A stretch of 53,285 nt of DNA, from the NCBI GenBank assembly GCA_902362595.1, contig CABIXF010000027.1:1-53285 (forward strand). Reading direction: 5' to 3'. The notes beneath the pieces are model-generated. The model was given only the letters and a program-made list of their open reading frames with translations, searched no databases and was not told the origin of the DNA. The number at the start of each line of letters is the position of its first letter. Within the stretch, counting starts at the first letter, position 1. The position numbers were made by a program, and so were the translations under genes. Origin of the DNA: Bacteroidaceae bacterium (lineage in GTDB: Bacteria > Bacteroidota > Bacteroidia > Bacteroidales > Bacteroidaceae). Shown here piece after piece: positions 25,848-33,319 of the stretch.

Positions 25848-27458
25848 TTATTTCCATGCAGTCTTTTGGCTTTTTATGCTTTCAGTGATTTCCGGTTTAT
25901 CTGGGAAAAATGTAAAGCCAGTCATTTCTTCCAATTCTTTGACAGATACAAGTCCTATGTTAAAGTTTCTGTCGCTGTACGAAATGTTGTCTAACTTATA
26001 GCCTACAGTCTGATATTGTCCGTTTACTTTTCGTGCAAGTGCCTTGAAATAGTATTTAGGTATGGCTATTTTATTTCCGTCGCGGTCAGTAGTATATTGG
26101 ATAGTCTGGTCGGTGGCGGTTGTAGGCATAGCTCCTGTTACGACATACAATGTATCTGTTGCGCTGCTCCATCCTCTGACTGCATCTTCCAGATCTGCCC
26201 AAATAGTCTGGTTCAGTTTTTTGCCTATTTGGGGAGTCATGTTGGTGTAGTAAAACGTTTGGCTGTTGATGGCGTTTGACCGCAGGCGGTCACCGCTTGG
26301 AAGTTGGTGTCCTCGGTCATAATCGTTGGCAGGATATGAACTTGACAGGTTGGCTTGTAGTGATTTAGATAATTGAGGGTCATAGTCCCATGCATCAGTA
26401 CGTTTTCCGCTTCCATTTACGTACCAGTTGCACAGAGGATAAGCTACCCAGTAGGCTATCTTTAAATCGGTATCATAAAGCATGCTGTAATTTCGGATTT
26501 CAGTTCCATTGAATGTGTTGCTGGGGTAATACTCTCCAGTGTAATGAGTAATGTATTTTATATTTGATTTGGCCAGTTGAGACTCGGTAATCAATGGTGT
26601 TTCTGTCCATCTTGTATATTTTGCCTGAGGATCGGTTGTGATTTCTCCCCCTTTATAATTTATATTGACATTGCAAATATATTTGGCTCCTTGTTCGATG
26701 TTTCCCGTAACCGTTGTTTCAATATCTTTAGTCTGTCCGTTCAGTTCCAGCTGAATTTTTAATTTCCCGGTCAGGGGTTGCGGAAGTAGGATTGCTTCAG
26801 CCTGCGTACCGTTTTCGTTCATATAGAAAGAGATGGTAGCAGTTTCATTGGTGGCCGTAATGATACCGCTGGAAAGATTGGCTGTACCTTTCACTTTCAG
26901 CCCATTAATAGATGCTTTTATACCTTTTAATGAACTGCCGGTTGTAGATTTCAGGTTCAACACCATTTTGGCCAGCAAGTGTTTGAATTGAAGGTTTCCT
27001 TGTGGAGAAGTTTGGTTGCGTCCCGTCAGGTTTGTAGCCGTCATCAGGTCGATGGTATTTTGTGTAGTTTGGTTGCTCAAGTCTATAGGGTATGCTTTAT
27101 AGTCGCTGACCTGTTCACTGTAAGGGTAATATGCAATGAAATCAACTGCACTTCCATCTTCCGGATAGTTCATGGAAGTGTTCAGTCCAGTAAAATAACC
27201 GTTCCCACTTTTCGTAATATATGGCACATTTCCACTCACCATATTCTGTCCTTCGTGTGAAAGCATGAAAAGCCCGATCACGTCGTTTGTTTCCCATGAT
27301 CCGTCGTAGGCTCGTGAAGCATTGGAATCATCTATGATGGAAGTGAAAGTGATTCCATACTTGTTCACTTCGTTCTGGATGATACTTGTTTCGTCATTCT
27401 GACAAGCGGGCAGAATGCTTAGGGAAAGCATAATCCCTAGTAATGATTTCATTTTCAT
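25848..27458 (-). CDS. Fimbrillin-like lipoprotein with DNA/RNA non-specific endonuclease domain
   Basis: 536 residues. Lipobox LPAC (C19) is followed by QNDE, a likely surface-export signal. Residues about 30-270 are fimbrillin-like and related to the neighbour's N-terminus. Residues about 285-530 are a NUC-family nuclease: DRGHQ at 381-385 with the general base H384, TNMTPQ (405-410) and N416 with W420 and E424 supplying the Mg-binding Asn helix of Serratia-type nucleases, and a later YVVTGA. All hallmark residues are present, so activity on DNA and RNA is likely. It is the first gene of the block; 30 nt separate it from the lamin-tail gene. ATG at 27452 is an alternative start. Confidence 0.9.
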   Translation of the reverse strand: MKMKSLLGIMLSLSILPACQNDETSIIQNEVNKYGITFTSIIDDSNASRAYDGSWETNDVIGLFMLSHEGQNMVSGNVPYITKSGNGYFTGLNTSMNYPEDGSAVDFIAYYPYSEQVSDYKAYPIDLSNQTTQNTIDLMTATNLTGRNQTSPQGNLQFKHLLAKMVLNLKSTTGSSLKGIKASINGLKVKGTANLSSGIITATNETATISFYMNENGTQAEAILLPQPLTGKLKIQLELNGQTKDIETTVTGNIEQGAKYICNVNINYKGGEITTDPQAKYTRWTETPLITESQLAKSNIKYITHYTGEYYPSNTFNGTEIRNYSMLYDTDLKIAYWVAYPLCNWYVNGSGKRTDAWDYDPQLSKSLQANLSSSYPANDYDRGHQLPSGDRLRSNAINSQTFYYTNMTPQIGKKLNQTIWADLEDAVRGWSSATDTLYVVTGAMPTTATDQTIQYTTDRDGNKIAIPKYYFKALARKVNGQYQTVGYKLDNISYSDRNFNIGLVSVKELEEMTGFTFFPDKPEITESIKSQKTAWK

Positions 27459-27823
27459 ATTAAGAATAGTTTATTTTATGTTTTTAATCATTCGGAATAA
27501 GGTTTTGCTACTATTTTATTTGTTTGCCATGTGTTGTGTGGATATTTATTCCCAAATTTTGGGTTTAATTTAGACTTTTTTCTTGAAATAGGAAAATGTT
27601 TAATGAGGTTTTTTCAAAATGTTCATGTTTTATTGCTATTTAAATCAATTTTTTCATGTAGTTATGACACTATGATGAATATTGAGTAAAATGTGATATT
27701 TATAGTTGATAATTTTTCAAGATTTATCTGAGTGAAAAGAGGATGAGATGTCTTCTTTGAGGGATTGGTCATTCTTTATGTGAAAATAAATGTGAAAGAT
27801 AATTTATGTCTTTTGTGGAATAT
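27459..27823. other. A/T-rich intergenic region, presumed nuclease-block promoter
   Basis: 365 nt without a gene. It must hold the promoter of the minus-strand nuclease block, yet no exact TAnnTTTG box is present on the minus strand. A 13-bp palindrome CCCAAATTTTGGG (27551-27563), about 95 nt upstream of the nuclease start, is the only clear symmetric site and a candidate operator. The missing standard box suggests an activator or an alternative sigma factor (inference). Confidence 0.4.
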
Positions 27824-27864
27824 AAAAAATCCCGTTTCTGTTTATAACAATCAACAGAAACGGG
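27824..27864 (-). terminator. Intrinsic terminator of the DUF349 gene
   Basis: A perfect 12-bp stem CCCGTTTCTGTT (27831-27842) / AACAGAAACGGG (27853-27864) is followed on the minus strand by six T (27824-27829). Confidence 0.9.
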
Positions 27865-27897
27865 AGTATGAAAAAAGGAATTATCTCCTTTATGTAA

Positions 27898-29703
27898 TTA
27901 TTCTTTTTCTTTCAGGCTTTCATCAATGGCCTTAATCTTGTTCAATACAAGTTCCATGTCTTTCTTCAGGCGTTCAATTTTGCGTGTGATGTCAGCTACC
28001 AATGTGCTTCCTTTCTTTGAAGAAGAATTCAGGAAGCCAAGATTGTTTTCGTATGTCTGAATGTCGTTTTTCAATCCTTCATACGTGCGGACCAATCGTT
28101 CTCGGTCACGATAAAGGTTACTTTCTTTGTTTCCTCCAGTGCGTACACTGCTCAAACGTTTTTCTGTGGCCGACATGTGCAGACGGTCGAATAATTTATC
28201 CACAAGTCCGTGGAATTCTTTGTACAAGCGGTCCTTTTCCTTGAAAGGTACAAAGCCGATGGAATTCCATTCTTTCATCAAGGCACGTACTTGTTCCGCA
28301 GTTGCTTCGTCGGAGGTTCCAGATGCTTCCAATGCGGCCATACGCTTGATGACCTCTTCTTTTTTAGCCTGATTTTCCACTTCTTCTGTCCGTTGTGAAG
28401 ATGTTGCTTTGTTTTTTTGTTCAAAGAAATAATCGCAAGCACCGATGAAACGTTTCCATACAGCATCAGAATGTTTCTTAGCTACCGGTCCAATCGTTTT
28501 CCATTCTTTCTGGAGTTTGGTCAGAATATCGGCAGTTTCCTTCCAGTTGGTACTGTCTTTTAAGGCTTCAGCCTTTTCGCAGAGAGCTTTCTTTTTTTCC
28601 AGATTAGCTGCCATGGTTTCCTTTACGGATTTAAAGAAGGCGGCTTTTCGGCGGAAAAATTCATCGCAAGCTGCACGGAAACGCTCGAATATCTTGACGT
28701 TCATTTTCTGAGGTGCATAACCGATGGTTTTCCATTTGGCTTGTAGGGCCAGGATTTCCTGGGTCTTTTCTTCCCAATCGGCAAAAGTGGTAAACGTATC
28801 GTATTCCATGCCTTCCACGATTTCGCAAATTACGGTCTTCTGGTCAAGATTATGCTGTTCTTTTTCCTTGAGTTCTTCAAAGTGCTGCTGATGACGTTTG
28901 TTGACTACTGTGGAAGCAGCTTTGAAGCGTGTCCAAATTGCTTCGCGCAAATCTTTGGCCACAGGGCCGATGGCACGGAACTCTTGGTGTAGCTTTTGCA
29001 GCTGGTGGAATGCTGAGATGACATCGGGTTCTTCAGCCAGTTTTTCTGCAGCTTCACACAAGCGTGTTTTTTGTTCTAGATTCTTTTTAAAGTCATATTC
29101 GCGGAACTCATTGTTCAACTTTACCATGTCGTAAAATTTTTCTGTGTAGAGTTGGTAAGTTTTCCACAATTCGTTGACTTTGGCTACAGGTATCTGTCCA
29201 ACTTCGTTCCATTCCTGTTGGAGTTTCTTGAACTCATCATAAATCTTGTTGGTATCTTCCTGTGATTCTGTCAAGTATTTCATCCTTTCCAGGATACCCA
29301 GTTTCTTGGTCAGATTTTCTTCCTTTTCTTTCTCTTGTGCAGCTGCCAAGGCATTTCGTTTTTCTTTGATGGCATTCATGACAGTTTTGAATTCCTCTTC
29401 TGCAGGTTCTGCTTCCTGGATAAAGTCTTCTGCCTTTCCTCCCCCGTCGATGAAAGCTTTCCGTGCCGCTTCTGTTTTGGCTTTTTGTAGTTTGTAGAAT
29501 GTTTGTTTAAGTGAATCGATTTCCTGTTTGTCTGTCAGGTCGTTTTTTTCGTTGATTTCCTTCAGGCGTTGCACCACTTCTTCCAATGTTTGTTTAGGTG
29601 TGTACATCTCCTTTTCAGTTTCTTCAACAGTAGGAACCGGAGTTTCAATAGTGTTTTCCATTGGAGCCTCGGTTAATGGGCGGTTGGTTTCATTTACTTC
29701 CAT
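27898..29703 (-). CDS. DUF349 repeat protein
   Basis: 601 residues, strongly charged and alpha-helical, no signal peptide or membrane segment, so cytoplasmic. An acidic, low-complexity N-terminus (1-60) precedes a coiled-coil-rich body with five DUF349-type repeats. Each carries a core such as LQQEWNEVGQIP, FRAIGPVAKD, WKTIGYAP, WKTIGPVAKK and WNSIGFVP followed by a helix with F/W-x-x-F. A final coiled coil (about 545-600) ends in Lys/Glu. Function is unknown; nothing here looks catalytic. It is transcribed alone with its own terminator, and no exact TAnnTTTG box was found upstream (a one-mismatch TTAATTTG lies about 70 nt before the start). Confidence 0.9.
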   Translation of the reverse strand: MEVNETNRPLTEAPMENTIETPVPTVEETEKEMYTPKQTLEEVVQRLKEINEKNDLTDKQEIDSLKQTFYKLQKAKTEAARKAFIDGGGKAEDFIQEAEPAEEEFKTVMNAIKEKRNALAAAQEKEKEENLTKKLGILERMKYLTESQEDTNKIYDEFKKLQQEWNEVGQIPVAKVNELWKTYQLYTEKFYDMVKLNNEFREYDFKKNLEQKTRLCEAAEKLAEEPDVISAFHQLQKLHQEFRAIGPVAKDLREAIWTRFKAASTVVNKRHQQHFEELKEKEQHNLDQKTVICEIVEGMEYDTFTTFADWEEKTQEILALQAKWKTIGYAPQKMNVKIFERFRAACDEFFRRKAAFFKSVKETMAANLEKKKALCEKAEALKDSTNWKETADILTKLQKEWKTIGPVAKKHSDAVWKRFIGACDYFFEQKNKATSSQRTEEVENQAKKEEVIKRMAALEASGTSDEATAEQVRALMKEWNSIGFVPFKEKDRLYKEFHGLVDKLFDRLHMSATEKRLSSVRTGGNKESNLYRDRERLVRTYEGLKNDIQTYENNLGFLNSSSKKGSTLVADITRKIERLKKDMELVLNKIKAIDESLKEKE

Positions 29704-29890
29704 CGTATATAGATTTTAAAGAGTATAATTCTTTTATATTAATGTCTCTATTTTAGAAAAGACTCTTACAAATTAAAGAAATAAAATCTGATTTTCATAC
29801 TTTTTCAGACAAAAACTGCAAAAAAAAGATGATTTTTTATGATTGACAAAGAAGAGAAAAGACGGTTTTCAGTGTTTTTTGATATCAGAA

Positions 29891-29994
29891 AAATGCTTTT
29901 GGATGCCAAGGGAAACGTTTTGCTATGTTGATGAAAACATAAAGGCGTTTGAAATAGAATATCTTCACATTTTTCTTCAAACGCCTTTGTACTT
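29891..29994. repeat. Degenerate 22-nt-period array overlapping the mgtE terminator
   Basis: Units begin at 29891 (AAATGCTTTTGGATGC), 29913 (AAACGTTTTGCTATGT), 29935 (AAACATAAAGGCGTTT), 29957 (degenerate) and 29979 (AAACGCCTTTGTACTT), exactly 22 nt apart. The 29935 unit matches the AAACG-6 nt-CGTTT plan of the array at 5728-5854. The remaining part of the 29704-30007 gap is A/T-rich and holds the DUF349 upstream region. Confidence 0.5.
29941..29988 (-). terminator. Inverted repeat after mgtE, possible terminator
   Basis: A perfect 13-bp repeat AAAGGCGTTTGAA (29941-29953) / TTCAAACGCCTTT (29976-29988) with a 22-nt loop lies 19 nt after the mgtE stop. The T-tail on the minus strand is weak (TATGTTTTC), so termination efficiency is doubtful. 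Confidence 0.5.
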
Positions 29995-30007
29995 TTTCTT
30001 TAAAAGT

Positions 30008-31348
30008 CTAAGAAAGTAATACGGTGATTCCCATGTACATCAGCATACCGATGATGTCGTTGGTAATGGAGATAAACGGTCCGGTTGCAATGGCTGGATC
30101 AATTTTCAGTTTTTCTAAAGTCATGGGAACCAATGTGCCGAATATGGAGGCAAACATGACTACGGCAAACAGACTGATGGACACAGAATAGCTTACTGTG
30201 GCGGTGGCTCCGAAGCGGATGAAATTGTAGATGTATACCAGCATAGAGATGATGGTCGCATTGATAACGGCTACCACAGACTCTTTTAGTACTTGCTTGA
30301 AAGTGTTTTCTGCATTCAGTGAGCTGTTGGCCAGTCCTTGTACCACTAAAGCGGATGACTGTGTTCCCACATTTCCTCCTGTACCTCCGATAAGGGGAAT
30401 GTAAAGTGCCATCTCCGGGTGAGCCGCAAAGGTGGTATCGAAATTTCCCAAAATCATGGAGTTGCCGATACCTCCGAGCATTCCGATTAGCAGCCAAGGC
30501 AGACGGGCAGTGGTTTGGCGGAATACGTTGTCATCAGTTTCTACATCCTGCGACAAACCGGATGCCAACTGATAGTCGCGTTCGGCTTGTTCACGCACTT
30601 CATCCATTACGTCGTCGACAGTGATACGCCCTACCAGACGGCCGATGCTGTCGACCACCGGTACAGCTACCAGGTCGTATTTTTCAATGGTCTGTACCAC
30701 TTCCTCAATGGGAGTGTCCACATGGACGGATATCGGATCTTTTTTCATCACGTGCTTCACTTTTGATACCGAAGGACTGGTAATCATTTTTTTTAGAGGA
30801 AATACGCCGCGCAGACGTTCGTCGTCGTCTACAACATACACATAATAGATTTCGTCCATATCTTCGGCTTGCAGACGCATTTCTCGCAAGCATTCGGGCA
30901 TACTCCAGTTTTCGTTTACAATCACCATTTCCGTACCCATCAAACCACCGGCAGTATCTTCGTCGTATTTCAGCAGGTCGACGATATCGCCTGCCTGTTC
31001 GATGTCTTCAATGTGTGAAAGCACTTCTTCCTGTTTATCTTCATCCATTTCTCGGATGATGTCGACGGCATCGTCCGAATCCATGTAGTCGACGAAGCGC
31101 TTGGCAATCGTTTCCGACGGGAGAATCTCGAGGAATTTCTTTCGCGCATCCTCGTCCATTTCAATCAGTACGTCGGCTGCAGTTTCGTTGTCCAGCAGCA
31201 GGTAGATGAAGCGGGCGTCTTCTGCGTCCAGTTCGTTGCACAGTTCGGCTATATCGGCCGGGTGAAGATCTTTAAGGACCTCCTTCAACTGATCAGAGTC
31301 TTTTTTCTCAATCAGTTCTGTGACTAGTTTTAGTTCTTCGGTGTTCAT
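30008..31348 (-). CDS. mgtE: Magnesium transporter MgtE
   Basis: 446 residues, the usual MgtE length. The N-terminal superhelical domain (about 1-130) shows MgtE repeats such as LKEVLKDLHPADIAEL and the DEDKQEEVLSHIE acidic helix. Two CBS domains follow (about 135-255; MGTEMVIVNENWS, LVGRITVDDVMDEVREQAERD). Five membrane helices form the C-terminal pore (about 280-446), with ALYIPLIGGTGGNVGTQSSAL as the selectivity segment of the family. It is a Mg2+-gated inner-membrane channel for Mg2+ entry. It follows rsmA by 54 nt on the same strand; AAAAGG just before the ATG is a possible ribosome site. Confidence 0.97.
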   Translation of the reverse strand: MNTEELKLVTELIEKKDSDQLKEVLKDLHPADIAELCNELDAEDARFIYLLLDNETAADVLIEMDEDARKKFLEILPSETIAKRFVDYMDSDDAVDIIREMDEDKQEEVLSHIEDIEQAGDIVDLLKYDEDTAGGLMGTEMVIVNENWSMPECLREMRLQAEDMDEIYYVYVVDDDERLRGVFPLKKMITSPSVSKVKHVMKKDPISVHVDTPIEEVVQTIEKYDLVAVPVVDSIGRLVGRITVDDVMDEVREQAERDYQLASGLSQDVETDDNVFRQTTARLPWLLIGMLGGIGNSMILGNFDTTFAAHPEMALYIPLIGGTGGNVGTQSSALVVQGLANSSLNAENTFKQVLKESVVAVINATIISMLVYIYNFIRFGATATVSYSVSISLFAVVMFASIFGTLVPMTLEKLKIDPAIATGPFISITNDIIGMLMYMGITVLLS

Positions 31349-31402
31349 CCTTTTAGCTCCTGATGAGGGTTGTTATCGTAGTCTGTAATTTCTTGTATAC
31401 CT

Positions 31403-32206
31403 TTACCCGGCGTTTTCTGTCGTGCCTTTCAATGCTTTCTCTACCCGGTTGGTCAGGTCGATGAATTCTTGAACGGATAGTTGTTCCGGGCGTTTGTTGA
31501 AAATGGGGTCGGCACTGAGCGGGTTTCCCTTGTCCAAAATAGACGAAATGGAATTGCGGAGTGTCTTGCGCCGCTGGTTGAACGTAGTTTTGACTATTTG
31601 TTTGAAGAGTGTTTCGTTACAACCTAGTTCCTTGGTCTCGTTACGTGTCATGCGGATGACGGCGCTCTTTACTTTTGGGGGTGGGTTGAACACATGTTCA
31701 TGGACGGTAAACAGGTATTCTACGCTATACCAGGCTTGTATCAGTACGCTCAGAATGCCGTAGGTCTTGTTTCCCGGAGAAGCAGCAATACGCTCGGCCA
31801 CTTCTTTTTGAATCATGCCGGTGCAGCAGGGAATCAGGTCCTTGTAGTCGAGCATCTTGAAGAAAATCTGGCTGGATATGTTGTAGGGATAGTTTCCGGT
31901 CAATACGAAAGGCTGGCCGTCGAAAAGTTGCTGGAGATCCATCTTCAGGAAATCCTGTTCAATGATGTGGTCTCCCAGTTGCGGAAAATTCTCTCTCAGA
32001 TAAGCTACCGATTCAAAGTCAAGTTCCACGACTTTGAGCGGACGGTTTTTCTTTAGCAAATATTGGGTGAGAACTCCCATTCCGGGGCCTACTTCGAGGA
32101 CGGGAAGTGCCGGACAGGCATCCACCGTGTCGGCGATGTCTTGTGCCACTTGCAGGTCTTTCAGGAAGTGTTGTCCTAAAAACTTTTTAGGTTTTACTAA
32201 TTTCAT
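31403..32206 (-). CDS. rsmA: 16S rRNA (adenine1518/1519-N6) dimethyltransferase
   Basis: 267 residues (KsgA). The family start KKFLGQHFLKD is present. The S-adenosylmethionine loop EVGPGMGVLTQYLL (about 38-51), the catalytic GNYPYNIS (about 108-115, the NLPY-type motif) and VFNPPPKVKSAVIRM are all intact, with the small C-terminal helical domain (FNQRRKTLRNSIS). It dimethylates two adenines at the 3' end of 16S rRNA during 30S assembly. Likely co-transcribed with mgtE. Its -7 box interleaves with that of the divergent flippase gene. Confidence 0.97.
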   Translation of the reverse strand: MKLVKPKKFLGQHFLKDLQVAQDIADTVDACPALPVLEVGPGMGVLTQYLLKKNRPLKVVELDFESVAYLRENFPQLGDHIIEQDFLKMDLQQLFDGQPFVLTGNYPYNISSQIFFKMLDYKDLIPCCTGMIQKEVAERIAASPGNKTYGILSVLIQAWYSVEYLFTVHEHVFNPPPKVKSAVIRMTRNETKELGCNETLFKQIVKTTFNQRRKTLRNSISSILDKGNPLSADPIFNKRPEQLSVQEFIDLTNRVEKALKGTTENAG

Positions 32207-32230
32207 GCCTCAGGTTTTAAATGTTCGTAT

Positions 32231-32253
32231 TATCTTTGTATCTTGCAAAGTTA
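32231..32253. promoter_or_regulatory. Overlapping divergent -7 boxes for rsmA and the flippase-like gene
   Basis: TATCTTTG (32231-32238, plus) and TAACTTTG (32246-32253, minus) are both exact TAnnTTTG boxes facing each other. Predicted transcript starts (about 32245 plus and 32239 minus) cross by a few bases, so polymerase should not occupy both at once. No good -33 TTTG is seen for either. Confidence 0.55.
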
Positions 32254-32275
32254 AACATAAATCTTTATATACCGA

Positions 32276-33289
32276 TTGATTTTGGAACGAACAGGTTTAA
32301 AAAAAATAATAAATAGAGCCTGCCAAATCGCGCTTCCACTGGTGTTGGGAGCTGCCATTCTGTGGTGGACTTACCATGATTTCGATTTCCGACGGGTGTG
32401 GAGTGTGCTCGACGGAGGAATGAATTACGGCTGGATGGCCTTTTCACTGGTCTTTGGCGTGTTTGGACATCTGTTTCGTGGATGGCGCTGGAATCTGACA
32501 TTGGCCCCCTTGGGAGAATACCCTAAATTGTCGAACAGCGTGTACGCGGTGTTTATTTCCTATGCGGCCAATCTGGTGGTGCCTCGTGTGGGAGAGGTCT
32601 CCCGCTGTGGTATTTTGGCCAAGTACGACGGGGTTTCTTTTTCCAAGTCCTTGGGTACGGTGGTAACCGAACGGCTCATCGACAGTATTTGTGTGATACT
32701 GATCACGGTGGTAACCTTGTTGCTTCAGTCGCGTATTTTTGCGGCTTTCTTTGAGAAAACGGGTACGAATATGGGATTCTTTACGGGGCTTTTCACTTCT
32801 ACTAATTTTTACATCACCCTGACCTGCCTGTTTGCCGCAGGAGTGCTGGCTTTCTTCCTGATACGTAAACTGGCTATTTTCACGAAAGTACGGAGCATCT
32901 TGAACGATGTGTGGGCCGGATGCCTCTCCCTCCGTCATGTGAAAAAGCCATGGCTCTTTACCTTATATACTATAGGTATATGGGCTTGCTACTTCTTGCA
33001 GTTTTATGTCAGTTTCTATTGTTTCGACTTTTCTGCTTCGCTGGGCTGGATGCCGGGGCTGGTGATGTTCGTAGTAGGAAGTATTGCGGTGGCTGTGCCC
33101 ACTCCCAATGGGGCCGGTCCGTGGCATTTTGCGGTTATCACCATGATGATGATGTACGGAGTAGATAAGGATGATGCAGGAATATTTGCCCTGTTGGTGC
33201 ACGGTATTCAAACCTTTTTATTAATTTTGCTAGGTATTTATGGCCTTGTGGCTTTGCCGCTGGTAAATAAGAAACAAGCCGGGAAGTGA
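32276..33289 (+). CDS. Flippase-like integral membrane protein (LPG synthetase TM / UPF0104)
   Basis: 337 residues with about eight hydrophobic helices, matching the lysylphosphatidylglycerol-synthetase transmembrane family (AglD2-like). Family marks are FGHLFRGWRWNLTL, NLVVPRVGEVSRCGIL, GTVVTERLIDSICV and the late PTPNGAGPWHFAV. There is no LPG synthetase soluble domain, so it is the membrane part alone, which is thought to move lipids across the inner membrane; the substrate is not known. There is no ATG until residue 49, so a TTG start is needed: 32276 or the TTG at 32282. pepD follows 30 nt downstream. Confidence 0.85.
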   Translation: MILERTGLKKIINRACQIALPLVLGAAILWWTYHDFDFRRVWSVLDGGMNYGWMAFSLVFGVFGHLFRGWRWNLTLAPLGEYPKLSNSVYAVFISYAANLVVPRVGEVSRCGILAKYDGVSFSKSLGTVVTERLIDSICVILITVVTLLLQSRIFAAFFEKTGTNMGFFTGLFTSTNFYITLTCLFAAGVLAFFLIRKLAIFTKVRSILNDVWAGCLSLRHVKKPWLFTLYTIGIWACYFLQFYVSFYCFDFSASLGWMPGLVMFVVGSIAVAVPTPNGAGPWHFAVITMMMMYGVDKDDAGIFALLVHGIQTFLLILLGIYGLVALPLVNKKQAGK

Positions 33290-33319
33290 TTTGCTTTTCG
33301 GATAAAATCAGATAATAAT

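Noticed and set aside
18551..27458. Classical polysaccharide utilisation locus
   Set aside because: There is a TonB receptor but no SusD partner, glycoside hydrolase or sensor regulator beside it; the enzymes are nucleases.
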